A DNA stretch of 64,000 nt, taken from contig VCJN01001809.1 in assembly GCA_006384855.1 (NCBI GenBank), positions 140,998-204,997 of the forward strand, in the 5' to 3' direction. Shown here piece by piece: positions 33,064 to 44,690 of this stretch (position 1 is the stretch's first letter; each line of letters begins with the position of its first letter). The notes under the pieces were generated by a model. It made no database searches. It was not told where the DNA came from and was given only the letters and a program-made list of their open reading frames with translations. The stretch comes from Tetraselmis striata (Eukaryota; Chlorophyta; Chlorodendrophyceae; Chlorodendrales; Chlorodendraceae). A program made the position numbers and the translations under genes.

Positions 33064-34989
33064 GAGGAGGATGATCATGCGACTTGCAGTTTTCAGCCCG
33101 TACCTGGGTCATTTTCAACCGTTTTCGGTGATCTCTGGCGGAAATGGGACAGGTTTTTGTGCTATGTTAGGGCATACAAAGCAAGAAAACAAACTCGGTC
33201 GTTTGAGAATTGTAGGCATAGGTGTCCGGAAAATCTCTCGGAAATATCACGGAATATCTCGAAGATTTGATATCAGGGTTTTTATCAAAAGTGAAAACCG
33301 AGGCCAGTGGGTTGTTGTGGCATGCAATTTCCCATATACGTATATGACAGAAGGGGAAGTCCAATCTAGACAGTCCGATACGCATGTTGAAGACGGACAT
33401 GATGGTCGGATCACCTTTCTGAGAAAGCTATAAAACCAAATAGCCATATCAAACCTATATTTAACCCAGGATGTTTAGGGTCAAACTCAAAAGGGTCCGG
33501 CCATCAACCAACCCTAAAACTGGAGATTCCAGGTCGAAACTATGAAACCCTATAAAGAATGTGCGAAAGTGAAGCCCTAGTCAACCCCCCGGATCAGCCT
33601 CCAAGCCTCGTAGTAATCCACATGAGGGTGTCCAAATGTGTTCAGAGGTGCCCGGGCATTAGTCACAGTCTGAATTCTCGCGACTTTTGGATTTGATATC
33701 GGGTCTATACCTCATGCATTCCCTGATTATGTGCTCTTGTTAATGCACTCTATAACTTTTCCAGAGACATTGCTAGCACGAAGAGTAGAGTCTTCAATAT
33801 GCGATCTACTCCCGCTACTGCCTCGTATAGTGAAATGACATGCGTGGCGCTCACTCGCGTGCGGCGGTCCCCCGGGGGGGGGGGGGGGGGAGGGGGGGTG
33901 CTGATTGCCGGAACTCGCACCATCATGCCGCCGGGCGGCATGATGACCGCATGAACAACTTGGGCGAACTCCCTCATCAGAGCCGCCAACTCGCAGGTAT
34001 AATAGGGCATGTACTGTGTGGTTCCTGCGGGCTAAAAAGCCCCTCTGACCCCCCGGGGTGCTGGGGAGGCCGAAAACCCCACTACAAGCGCATACTACAT
34101 AGTATGCAACCCAGCGCTATCCATATGAACCTTGTATCCATGTGAACCATAAGGATCATAATTACCATGACGGTGCGTAGGCGGTAAAGGACCACTGTAG
34201 TTACCATGACGGTGGGTAGGCGGTAAAGGACCACTGTAGTTACCATCAGTAGTGCAAATGTGATGAATACACGAGTACCCCTAGCGATTATCAGTACTTG
34301 TAATATGTATACTCTGGTAGCTAGGTTGTAACCATGACCAGTGCGGCACAATGTGTAGTATATTACGTGATGGGCGTTGCCGGCAGCCACTGGCATATTG
34401 GTATGTATCAGTGCGCCCTGTACTACGTGGGTGCAGGGACCTTTTGGATGGGCTTCACGTTAAAACTACTCGCGACAACGCCACCTTTTCACCTTTGCCC
34501 CTTGGGGCATGCATGGGCCACATGTTTCACAAAACGTGCTAAAAGCCGTAAACCCGCGCACTTAATCTGAAGCCTTGGGCAAGGGAGCAAGCTCAAGCTC
34601 AGACCACGTTGCAGGTCATATACGCCAACGTTTTGAATCTAGAGAATCATCGAAGGCACAATCTAATTTGTATGTGCTATTTTTATCTGTTAGCGGCGCA
34701 AAGGGTTAAACGCCATCTCACGCCTTGAAATAAATTGTTACAAGTTTATTTGGAAAGCACACAACGCCTGCATTATGGGCTCGGTCGAGTGTGCTTAATG
34801 TTTTGCCTCTTGTTCATTTGTGAGCTGCCTTAATTTGCCCACCATTCCAGCCTCAAGCTCCGAATCGTGTCAATACATGCTGTACTCTGCAGACCCACAA
34901 TTGGCAGCGCGCGTATTCGCGCCATGTCTACAATTCAAACCTGTTGCTTTGCGCGTCTTGTCTTTTTATTGGTGTTCTGGTTGTGCCCA
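33064..34989. other. Non-coding stretch with small repeats
   Basis: No gene recognised; an ORF at 33071-33433 has no familiar motif. The segment has CCCTAAA/TTTAGGG-like motifs at 33470-33580, a G run (about 33877-33890), and a 39-base tandem repeat (34162-34250, unit ttaccatgacggtg...ctgtag, 2.3 copies). Two related ~25-base blocks (agcctcaagctccgaatc-like) lie near 34848 and 34995, the second inside the gene that follows. Confidence 0.4.
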
Positions 34990-37900
34990 TCACCCCAGCC
35001 TCAAGCTGCGAATCATGTCGATGCCTTCGGCATCGAGGGGCACCAGACTGGCAACAGCTTGGCCGGCCGCGAGCCGAAGGGTGCGATTATTTGAGGCAGC
35101 ATTCAGGTGGGTCAAAACCCCGATTGCCCCCTGATGGAAAGGCAACCACAAAGCAGCCGGGTACGGAATTTCAGTCATCAATGCAAATTGACAGTGAGCG
35201 TGCACCAGCCTAATACAAGTCACAAACAGCATGGCCCACCTCAATATATCTACAACAGCGTAGTGGGTCCACATACGAACGGAAAAATAACGAATACGCT
35301 TTTGGCCGCAGGTTAGATGCCATTGAAAGAGTTCTTCGCTGGGTAAGGGGTCGCGCCTTCATTGGGGGTGGAAAGCAGTGAATGAGCAACCGCAAAATGG
35401 CGAGGATGGGGGAGGGGGAGGAGGAGGGCATGCATAGTGCACCTACCCGCTGCCGTAGTCGCTCGGCGCTGGACTGCACATCGGCAAGGTGACTGATAAT
35501 GCGCACCGCCACGCTCGCCGTTGCGGCGTCGCCATCGGCGCCGCATGCAGAGAGAAGCAGGGCATCACCGCCATGCAGAGTGAGGACCGCGGCAAGCTTG
35601 GAGAATTTCTCGGGCTGGTAGACCTTGGCGACGCCGAGCAAGTGACCGAGGTAGCGCCAGGCGGTTTCCTTCACCTGTTGTGCACATACCAGCAGGGAAA
35701 TCAAGCCCAAAAAGACGTAGATACTGCAAAGGCAGGCCTGGAAATTGGCAGCTTGACAACTGCAAGTACCGAATCAACAAGATTATGTATGAAAGGAGAT
35801 CAGCCTAGTTTTGGGACACAAACCATTGGTGACGTCGACCAACAGCGCCGCAGGACCGCCCTTAGTGCGTAGGCCGGGCATCGCAGGTCAGCGGTGGGCT
35901 CGCAGTTGCAGCTGATGACTGGCACGCGGCGGTTTGCAGCAGCAGAATGCCGTCGGGTGCTGCTGGCGCCAGAGGGTGGAAGCGCAGTGGGCTTGTCCCA
36001 CACGCGCAATACATCCACCCTCAGCCGCACATGCTCAGAATCACTCTCCCTCTCGCCGCTGTCCCCGCCCCCGGCCGAGTGTAAATATCGCGCGGACTCG
36101 GGGCCTAGAAGAGCGGCGCACGAGGCGAAGTTCCTGCCAGATGGGCCAGCAGCACGGCTGTCAGCATGCGGTGCTTGCTCTCTGATTAGTGCACCCTATT
36201 GTGGCGACATAATACCAAATTGTGATACAACAAGCATGGGTCTCCATGGCAGTCTGATGTAGCACCATTCCAGCGACGCGACCCGACCCTCCTGAGATGA
36301 AGACAAGCGGCAGCCTTGAAAAAACACCCAAAGCAGTGGCTGCATTTCCTCGCCGCGGGCACGTACTTTACCAGTAGCAAAGTGTTGTCCGCGTCAAACG
36401 TGCAGAAGGTGGTAACCGTGTGGCTCAGCAAGCCAGCGTCCTCGGCGTCTTCAGCCTCCAAAGCTTCTGAGGAATCTTTCCGGCGTTCTAAGGCTATCAT
36501 CATGTGTAACGATATCGTTGGAAGTCTCGCCTGCATTGGGGGGGGGGGGGGGGGGGGGGTCTACGAATGGTCACGTCCCACCAGAGAAGGGATAACACCA
36601 AAGTGTTTCGCCCAATGCTGCACACTGCCTGTGCACATTTGATGGCAGCCGGTCGCTTTTGCAGGGTACAGGATTGGACCATAATTAATTAATTTCAGGT
36701 CTTCAAAGGACGTTCAATTTGTGCCCGACTGTGACAGCACTGACGTGCGAAGAATAATACTACGTCGTTGCTTACTTGCATAAACCGCCATCCTAGCAGC
36801 GTATCGTCTCATGACCGGATATATTTATCTCGGATTGAGGCCTGAGCGAGCGAGTCACGCCTGCCATGCGCGACGAGGATACATGTGTCGATAGGACAAA
36901 ATCTCGTAGCACATTACCACCCAAGCCCGCACTGGCCGTGATCAGCAGTCTCGTACCGCTGGGTGGTGGTACCACCTCGAAGTTGCTGGTTGGGCCGCCG
37001 GGGGTGCAGGTAAGCGTTGGTATTGGTGCCGAGACTGTGGTTGCTTGGATGTGTGATAGATGATGCGCGAACTACGTGTCGGAGACGGTTTATGTGCTGC
37101 CGAAACGTGCTGCCTAATTGGTCTATTGTGTGCTAGAGTGCTGCCGAAAACGTATCTCGCAGTCGTCGATGCTTGTCGAAAAAGGCGACGATGTGATGGT
37201 AATCACTGCTTGGGTATCGGCGATTATCAGCGAGTACTCCGAATCATTAGTCATCAGTGGTTGTAGCGACAATACTATTTGCGGGTCCAAAATAGTGACT
37301 AAGAAAAAATAGTGGTGTAGCGAGACACCGTCGCGATCGACCCCCCCCCCCCCCCCCCCCCCCCCCCGCCTCGCCCCCCGCGCCTGTGCCTAACCAATAA
37401 CACTCTCTCACAAACCCCTCCCCCATGACCGAGGGCGCGGTATTTGTGTGTGGAGCTGGCTGAAGTGTGGTCAGGCAGGTATGCAGTTGCCCATAGACGA
37501 GTACCTCGTTCGTCTTGGCAGCAGCGTCCGATCCCGGCAGCAGCAGCTCGACCGCGATGTCCAAGGTCTCCCCAAAGCGGTCAGTTTGCTCGAAGAGGAA
37601 TCCAGCGGATACCTGAAACCTGAATCCGAAAAGATCCGAGCGGCCGCGGTACGCAAAGTACTGCTCCCCGGCGTCCTCTGGCCATCGAAGGGCGGAGGCC
37701 GGCACCTGCAACCAGCGTGCGCGAAAACAACACCGCCAGGCTTGTCACAATAATGTCACTGTGGAGGATACCTCGATGAACAGGAGGATAAATTCCAGGA
37801 TATGCTATGAAGTGGAAATAAAGCAGCAGGTGTTGTAACCCCAGAGACATACACAGAGAAGAATACCATCGCCCGAACAGGGACAAGGTCGGAAGCTGCA

Positions 37901-38321
37901 GGGGCTCGTTAGGGTGCGAAGAGTGGCAGTGGCGGGGGAGAGGAGGGGGGGCGTGGGAGCGCACATTAAGGACCGTCGAGGAGACTCCGCTTCGCGCGTT
38001 ATCGTCAAAGCACAGAGCCCTCCAGTCCCCGCCATACGTACAGGCCTCCGCACAAGCTGATTCTCCCCACATGCGGCCCGCCAGCCTCCGAAATAGAGGC
38101 GCCTCTTTGGTGCTCGCGGCGAATATGGCGCGAATCGGCGAGCAGGTGGCGGCGAAACGGATCAGCTCCGCGGGATCTAACCGCTCCATTACTGCGAGAA
38201 GGCAGTCCGCATCTAGGTTTAGCAGGCATACACTATACTCAATTGCATTATGCTCTCCTGCTTGCGCCTGGGTGGCGCTTCCCTGGTTGAGGCGAAGCTC
38301 GGGCCTTTCGTCTGACTCCAT
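34990..38321 (-). CDS. F-box protein with ARM/HEAT-like C-terminal exons (partial model)
   Basis: Exon 1 (38321-37965) starts MESDERPELRLNQG and holds an F-box: LNLDADCLLAVMERLDPAEL, then IRFAATCSPIRAIFA. F-box proteins are substrate adaptors of SCF ubiquitin ligases, binding Skp1 through this motif. Exon 2 (37705-37505), phase 0, gives VPASALRWPEDAGEQYFAYR to AAAKTNE. Later phase-0 exons are 36530-36372 (ending FDADNTLLL), 35674-35447 (VKETAWRYLGHLLGVAKVYQ to ERLRQR) and the last, 35130-34990 (GAIGVLTHLNAASNNRTLRL, stop). The last two read like ARM/HEAT helices. An exon around 36105-35845 (SDSEHVRLRVDVLRVWDKP) fits the acceptor at 35674, but its upstream phase does not fit the exon at 36530, so at least one exon is missing. 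Two adjacent genes remain possible. Confidence 0.5.
36537..36560 (-). repeat. Poly-C (sense strand) tract abutting an acceptor
   Basis: About 23 G on the plus strand, hence C on the sense strand, ending a few bases before the acceptor of the exon that starts at 36530. A second tract of C on the plus strand lies at about 37341-37367. Confidence 0.7.
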
Positions 38322-40784
38322 CCTTCCTGAAGAACCCAGGTCCACGGCAGTGAACGCCAACTTGGCCGTGTGATTGTGCGAGAGGCGGCGGTGCGCCCTG
38401 AACCGAGTAGCGACCAGTGGGGACTCCGGTACTACCCGTGGCGATCATACGGTATCGATCGGTATAGTAGCGACTAAGGATTTATCGTTACTCTACGGCA
38501 TGTAATAAAATCCATCATCAATATATTCCTGACCGCAGTACAAGTGACACTACCCCGATAATGAACCCCCCCTGTTGTAAACCTACCCCTATGGTGCTTT
38601 CAGTTCCGCAATTAGTCCGCATATGCTCGAAGCACTACAGGTAGCGTGAGAAAAATATTGACAGGGAACCCCATAGTGAACAAAGGGGAGGGGGCACCAA
38701 CGTGAGAGTTAGTACTTTACTTCATAACACTTCATACCTCGCCAACAGGGGGAGGGGCCCCGAATGTACATTTTAGAAGTAACGTCACTGGTCCAGTATG
38801 TATCCTCTCGTACCTGGCGTTCGGGCGGCGGTATACCGCGCGTCGGGATGCGTATATACCCGCCCCGCGTACGACATAAGGACAGAGGGGCACAGGGACA
38901 AGTAATAGAGGAATCCGCCCCTGCCCGTGTAAACCCACAAGGCCAGTACCCATAGGCCAGTCGCTATCTGTAGTCGCGGGCTGCGTCTTAGCATCGCTCA
39001 ACCCGTAATTCACAGCAGCTGCTGCTAAAGAGACAAGCCAAGGTAGCGACTGACATATCTGCAGGGGTACAGGTAACTACGGTAATATATTATCTCATAA
39101 TATACTGATGTACGAGTACACAACAGCGTAGTACAGTACAACTCTCTTTTTAGTAGACCTTCAACCCTTCAAAGTGTCAGTAAGATTACCCCTCGTGATT
39201 CACGTGAATCACGTGCTGATATATAATGGATCCGAGTGGTTGTTCGGGCGAGCTGCTCGTGCAGCATCTGCCTTCAGCCGGTCCAGCACGCCGGCGTCGC
39301 ACCCGCGCTGCTCGCCAGAACCGTACTGTACAGCCGACCGCAGCTCGCAGCATCCGGTCTGCTCCCACGCGCTGCAGCTGCGACCCGCCCCGGGGCTGCT
39401 CCCACCAACCTGCTCCGCTAACAGCGGGCCCGCCGCCCGTGCTTATTGCGCGCCACCCGCCGCGCCGCGCATCGCGAAATATACCTGTTTTGCGCGTACG
39501 GCAGCGAATCAGCATCATAATCTGCGCGCGAAGGGAAGGATTTACAACAGTTCAGAGACTCCATAACGGAGACTCCATACTCGGACACGACGATTAGTCG
39601 CCTGGTACTCGCCGGATTATCACTGCTCGCCACGAGGCGGCAGAGGCCACACGATGATGGTTTCTTAAATGTGGCCGAGGCCTGCCCACACCAGCCGCCT
39701 CCGAATCCGAAGCACAACCCAGCCCCATCCGCGAGGAAAGCCGGACGTAGCCGCCTCCGCTCGCATCCGCACCCAACCAACCCGCCTTGTCATCCCCAAG
39801 AGCGTGGCCACTGGCAGCCTGCAACCTGCCCCGAGCCACGGCCCCGGCCCCACCGGAGAAACGCGAGGCGCACAAAAACACCTCTATCTCACCGCCTGGT
39901 CAACTCCGGTCCTACCCTCCCCCCGGTGCGGAAGCTCACCGCGGGCCAGATCCCGCCCCCTAGATGACCTCACCGCCCGCGACATCTCCCCGGAGGCCGC
40001 TCGCCGCAAACTCGTCATTCCGGAAGATATAGCCCAAATGGACCGCAACTCCCCCCACATACGTATCCGCATTGCAAAAAGAATTGCTTGCCTTAGCACG
40101 GACGGCCCGCTCCTCTCACTCCTTCCCACTCCTCTCCCATTCCCACTCCTCTCACTCCTCTCACTCCTCTCACTCCTTTCCCCTCACCCGCTCTCCCAAG
40201 CGACGATGGACGGATGGCCGACGACGACCGCGGTTCAGGCGCCGAGCCTGGTGACCAGGTCAACGAAGAAGACTGCATAGACGGATATGTAGAGGGTCTC
40301 TGAGCCACCTTGCCCGCACAAACCACCACGCGCGCCGCGGCGGCGCACTAATTGCAACCCTCATTGACCTCATGCCACAACATACCCCTCCCGCCCGCCC
40401 GCCCCCCCCCCCCCCCCCCCCCACCCCATATCGCAACCACCACTACCACAGGCTTGAGACGGCACCTCATATGGCTGCGGAGACCCACGTACGCTTCAAC
40501 TGCCTCGTCCGCCCGCGCTTGATTCCTCTGCGGGACATACCCCATCAATTGGAATGGGCGGCAACATGGCGCCGCAATAGCTAGGCGCCTACCAGAGCAA
40601 CGGGTCGAAGTTGCACGTAGCGGCCCAAACACCGATAGGTCGCCAAGGGCGCTGTAATGAAGACGGAGAAGACGTAGGAGTGGCGCAAAAGACGAAGAAG
40701 CCGGAGATGCCGCGAAGTAAACGATAGCGGACATGATGAGGGCTCAAGGCTGCGACGGATAGAGGCGGGGACGGAAACGGAAGA
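38322..40784. other. Intergenic; no gene recognised
   Basis: One stretch (about 39966-40100, plus) reads DISPEAARRKLVIPEDIAQM and IRIRIAKRIACL in one frame and could be an exon, but no partners were found. A CT-rich microsatellite (ctcactcct repeats) is at about 40133-40185 and a C run at about 40402-40422. Confidence 0.35.
39194..39213. promoter_or_regulatory. 20-bp perfect palindrome centred on CACGTG
   Basis: CGTGATTCACGTGAATCACG reads the same on both strands and contains the G-box/E-box core CACGTG. It could be a bHLH/bZIP site, but no gene start is close, so its role is open. Confidence 0.4.
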
Positions 40785-40922
40785 GGAAGGCCGGTAGCCG
40801 GAGCTACTATACACATATGTGTCCCTACTATGTTAAGAGATATGGCATGCCCTTTGAACAACTCGGTCCGGGCGGCGGAGAGCAGCGGAATAGCATATGG
40901 TGAATCGGTTTCAATTTCAATT
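40785..40922 (+). repeat. 5'-truncated retroposon tail, copy b
   Basis: aggaaggccggtagccggag, then tgtccctactatgtta, gggcggcggagagcagc and a tail ggtttcaatttcaattgg. Same family as copies at 32261, 42490 and 61113. Confidence 0.75.
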
Positions 40923-42005
40923 GGTGGGCGCTACAAGTCCCTAAGACATGTTCCCGGCTGGGTGCGACAGGGGGCTGAGCGGGGTGGCCGCGGTCGTGGC
41001 GGGTCCTTGGATCCTGCGACGACCAGGGAGCCCCATGGGGCTCTTCAAATGATACTCGTAGTCCTGGTAGCGCCTGTTGGCGCCGCCGGGCCGCAACCAT
41101 GTACGGGGGTTGCTAAAATAACTCATGTACGACCTCGGCCTTATTGCGTCGGCTTCTTTGAGATCCGCCTACGAGTGGGGAGGGGGTGTGTTCGACTCGG
41201 ACATGGCAGCCTAGGCGCGAAGGCTGCTGTTCGAAATAAAGTCGTGTTCTCGTGTCTCGGTACGACCCGCGACTGACGTGCAAAAGATCTTGCGTACCCC
41301 CCCCCCCAACCCGTATATGTTCCACCTGCAAATCACTATAATCTAGGCCTATCACAACTGAGTGATCGGTGGCACCCTACGGCCGACCCGTTCGGAACAC
41401 CCGGGAAACCCTCATCCCTGCCTTGAGAACGGGCGAGGGCGGCGAGCGCGAGGAGACGGGAGCCCGGCACTACTTAAAGGCGGGGTGGTCGTTCGGGGGC
41501 GGCGAGGCCGTGCCTCGCATGGGCTCACGGGCCAAGAGACAGAAGCCGGAGTGCCATGAGGGAGTCGCAACCATGCGTCGGATGGCGGCCATCTCGGTCC
41601 GACCTCGGACGTACGGCTATAGCAACGAGGCGCGTTGCGGAGGCGAGCGGCGCGCGGGCGAGTATGACCGGCCTGCCCACCACGGAGCGACGACACGCGG
41701 ACACGGGGGGGGGGGGGGGGGGGGGGGGGGCGGAGGGGGGGGCTTTCCCCTTGCAATCCCCCTCGGGAATCCTACCGCCGCAAGAGCTCAAGCGGGCGAA
41801 ATGGAGGCAGCATCGGCGGACCGCGGCCGAGGCCGGCAGACCGCCACAACCGGCGCGGTGGGGCAATCAGCGCCGCGACATGCGAGATATTGTATCCAGC
41901 GATGGGGGCAGGAGGAGTCAAGACGCAGCATGACGACCGAACTTGCGCGGTGCCGGTGCATTACCGCTGTAATGCTTACATGAAAACATTTTCGGGGGCG
42001 GGGCG
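40923..42005. other. Non-coding stretch with poly-G tract
   Basis: No gene recognised; long ORFs here are GC-driven. A G run lies at about 41705-41732. Confidence 0.4.
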
Positions 42006-42358
42006 ATGTGAGGAGATATTCTCACGATATATACACGATACACTCTCGCAGTGTGTCATCCTCGGATCCTCCGCGCTTTTGATAGTGCGCGGCTATCAAA
42101 AGCTACAGTAAAGCGCGGAGTCCACGGATCGAATCCCATTGTCGGTTCGCGGATGTCACGCATTACAGACGATATCATATGACCAACTAACAGTGTCATA
42201 TCATACCGTGGCCAACTAACAGTGCCAACCGCTACGCCTACCTTTCAGGGGGATGGAATGTGAGGAGATATTCTCACGATATATACAGGATACACTCTCG
42301 CAGTGTGTCATCCTCGGATCCTCCGCGCTTTTGATAGTGCGCGGCTATCACAAGCTAC
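42006..42358 (+). repeat. 101-bp direct repeats with internal palindromes
   Basis: 42006-42106 and 42258-42358 differ at only a few bases. Each includes the palindrome gtgaggagatattctcac and the hairpin gatagtgcgcggctatc. The 151 bases between contain a smaller duplication (ccaactaacagtg twice). The layout could be another miniature terminal-repeat element, but no TG...CA ends are clear. Confidence 0.6.
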
Positions 42359-42489
42359 CTACTCCTTACAGGCGAGTACCGTACTGCGGTCGTAATCCCC
42401 GTACTGCCAATTAGCGATAGTCGCTCGCGTACGGCTGGCGACTGCACCCGTAGTTATTATCCGGAAAGTAACACAGCTACTGATCACGT

Positions 42490-42676
42490 GATGGAAAGAG
42501 GCGGGGTTTGGAAACAAAAGAGGATGGCAAGGCGCTTGAACTGTAATAATTACACGAATCCTTTTACGTGTTCCCTGCTATGATAGTTGGAGATGACAGG
42601 CCCCAAGAACAACAACCTGAGCGGTGGAGAGCAGCAGGCTAGCACGTTGTAGCAGGAAATCAATTTCAATTTGTAT
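42490..42676 (+). repeat. 5'-truncated retroposon tail, copy c
   Basis: Extends further 5' than copies a and b (gaaagaggcggggtttgg), then aggatggcaaggcgcttgaa, gtgttccctgctatgatag, gagcggtggagagcagcagg and the tail atcaatttcaatttg. Confidence 0.75.
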
Positions 42677-43028
42677 ATTTTTAAATAGTCGCAGCCCATA
42701 GCTCGAGGGTCCGCCATATGACTACCAGCCCTCATACTGCAGAAAGCAATTCATCGATGCCAGCGCGTGTAGCGTGCAGCCTTCTCATTGATTTGTAGCG
42801 TATTTTTACCCTTGTCCGTGTTATTTTACGGCCTGTACATGTAGTGTATATGGGCCAAAACCGGTATTACTTCTGTAGTTTGGCGGGCGGCAGGAACTTC
42901 CCGCCCAGCCGTAGCGATGTCGCTGCCAGTATATATGTGAGTACTGTGTGCTTGCGAGGTCGCCGTGCAGTCGCTCTACCTACAGGCTACATATGAGATG
43001 CAAGTGAGTCAATCGGACGAATAGAAAA

Positions 43029-43056
43029 TTAGACAGGGTGCGAGTCACGTTGCCAG
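43029..43056 (-). repeat. Split direct repeat B2
   Basis: Matches 43368-43395 with one substitution (tagacag[g/a]gtgcg, then agtcacgttgccag). It forms the outer 3' boundary of the element. Confidence 0.85.
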
Positions 43057-43116
43057 AAGCGAGTGTCTTGTCTTACAAGCCCCTCGCCACACCAAACAAG
43101 ATGGGTGGGACGGGTG

Positions 43117-43368
43117 GGTGCGTGAAGCGCAACAGCAAAAGGGATGAGCGTTATGGTCTAGACAGTTGGCTAAGTAGTAGCTGCAGGCAGGCAGGGAAAC
43201 ATGTCGGGAGCTGGTGCGGTCGCGAGTCCGCTGCTCACTGTCCCATCCTGGAAGATTCTAGACAGAGCCGATGACTGGCTACTGTGCTATATTTTCCAGG
43301 TGGTAGTCGTTTCACCGCACAACTCGGTCCGTCGTCTGACTAAACTCAATTAAGTACTTAACAACGAT
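43117..43368 (-). repeat. Split direct repeat A2
   Basis: 252 bases, nearly identical to A1 at 47676-47927; I saw only about four differences. Confidence 0.9.
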
Positions 43369-43395
43369 TAGACAGAGTGCGAGTCACGTTGCCAG
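43368..43395 (-). repeat. Split direct repeat B1
   Basis: Directly adjoins A2, so B1 and A2 are contiguous as in PAT/kangaroo elements. Confidence 0.85.
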
Positions 43396-43432
43396 GCAAA
43401 ACCGGAAGGCCACAGTTACCGGTGAAAACCAG

Positions 43433-44690
43433 TCACTGTGAAATATTAGCAGCGGAACGCTGCGGTGCCAGGGAGCCGAAGAAGTAGCGGGCCCCAGTGG
43501 AGTCCAGGATGCATGGCACGATGTAATTGAGGACCACGCCGTTGCCCACTTTCTAGCCGCCAAGCCAGCGAATCGTAGGCATAGGGACGCCCGTGGCCGA
43601 GGCCGCGGACGCCCCGCCACTGCGAAGGCTGTGCGACGACCAGCAGAAACCTGTAGGCGGGGTAGCGTCAACTGCCAAGGCAGCGGCAGTAACCCATTCG
43701 GAGACAGTAGCCGCGGTGCACGTGCCGGGATCATCATCAGGGAGCTGCCAAAACCGAGTAGCACCCGGCAGCACGTGATCGCGGCAGGTTACGAAGAACT
43801 CCAAAAGCTCCGCGATTTTGGGGTGCGCCTCGCGGGAAATTTGCAGCACCGGACGAGGCGCCCCGGAAGGCTTGCCCTTAAGTACTCGACGGTACAACGT
43901 AATGCTGCGGGAATCAACCGCCAAATCGCGCACGCCGCACCCCGTACTAGTACCCGCGCGGTGACAAAAAAGGAAATTGACCGCGGTAACGAGCAGGGCA
44001 CGGAATGTGGGCAGGTCGCACGCGATGGACCTGTGAGAAACCAGCCGCTGCGCACGCCGAACACAGGCGAGGGCGACGTTCGCAGGCAAAGGCACCCGGT
44101 AGTCCGGGGCGTCCAGCACCTGCTGAGCATGCTCCCAACCGCGCATCGCCTGGTTGACCAAAGGCCCAAGCGCCGGCGGCTCCTTGAAATTATCGGTGAA
44201 AAGGCGTCGATCGCTGAAAGGTAGGGTCCAAAGGCACCAGCCTTGTTGCGGCCACGTGCCGCAACCCAAGAGATGTACCGAACGATGAGCGGCGGATCCG
44301 CCGTGTCCGGCAGTCTCCCATTTTGCGCGCAGTACTCGCAGAATATGCTGAATTCAGATCCGTAAGACTGCACGGTACGTTCCGCGCGCGAAGCCATCAA
44401 GAAATTCGGCGCCCAACCTCGTCGCTCGTCGCCGAGTAACCGCAATAGCCCAGGTCGCATAATCGCTGCCCATGGTGCAGACGGTACGTTCGATTTCAAC
44501 CCGTACCGCACAGTTGGGTGTTGTCTGCTGATAGCATCTGTACGGGAGATGTGAAAAGCGGCCGCAGAAACGTCCAAGGTAGCAGCAGCAGTACTTAACG
44601 CCCCGTAACCGGCGCGTCGCGACCGGTAGAAGAAGGACGAAATGGACGGCGGAAGAGCATCACGCTCCAGGGCGGCGGCCCGACGCCTGC
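43433..44690 (-). pseudogene. Tyrosine recombinase of the kangaroo-like element
   Basis: The N-terminal core-binding part reads ERTVQSYGSEFSIFCEYCAQ and RYISWVAARGRNKAGAFGPY. A one-base shift near 44220 leads into DAPDYRVPLPANVALACVRR, VNFLFCHRAGTSTGCGVRDL and the catalytic segment HSLRSGGASAASATGVP with the HxxR pair. TAG at 43553-43555 interrupts just after IRWLGG. The same frame continues as KVGNGVVLNYIVPCILDSTG to a TGA at 43433-43435, supplying the Tyr expected of the nucleophile. Tyrosine recombinases cut and rejoin DNA through a 3'-phosphotyrosine link. Here the stop removes the Tyr, so the product would be dead unless the stop is read through. Confidence 0.85.

Noticed and set aside
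34841-35040. Two agcctcaagctccgaatc-like blocks as a SINE
   Set aside because: The second block lies in the last exon of the ARM/HEAT-like gene; the first is probably a local duplicate of that exon.
36866-37012. Plus-strand exon starting MRDEDTCVDRTKSRSTLPPK with a good donor (cag/gtaagc)
   Set aside because: No partner exon on the plus strand, and it lies inside the span of the minus-strand F-box gene.
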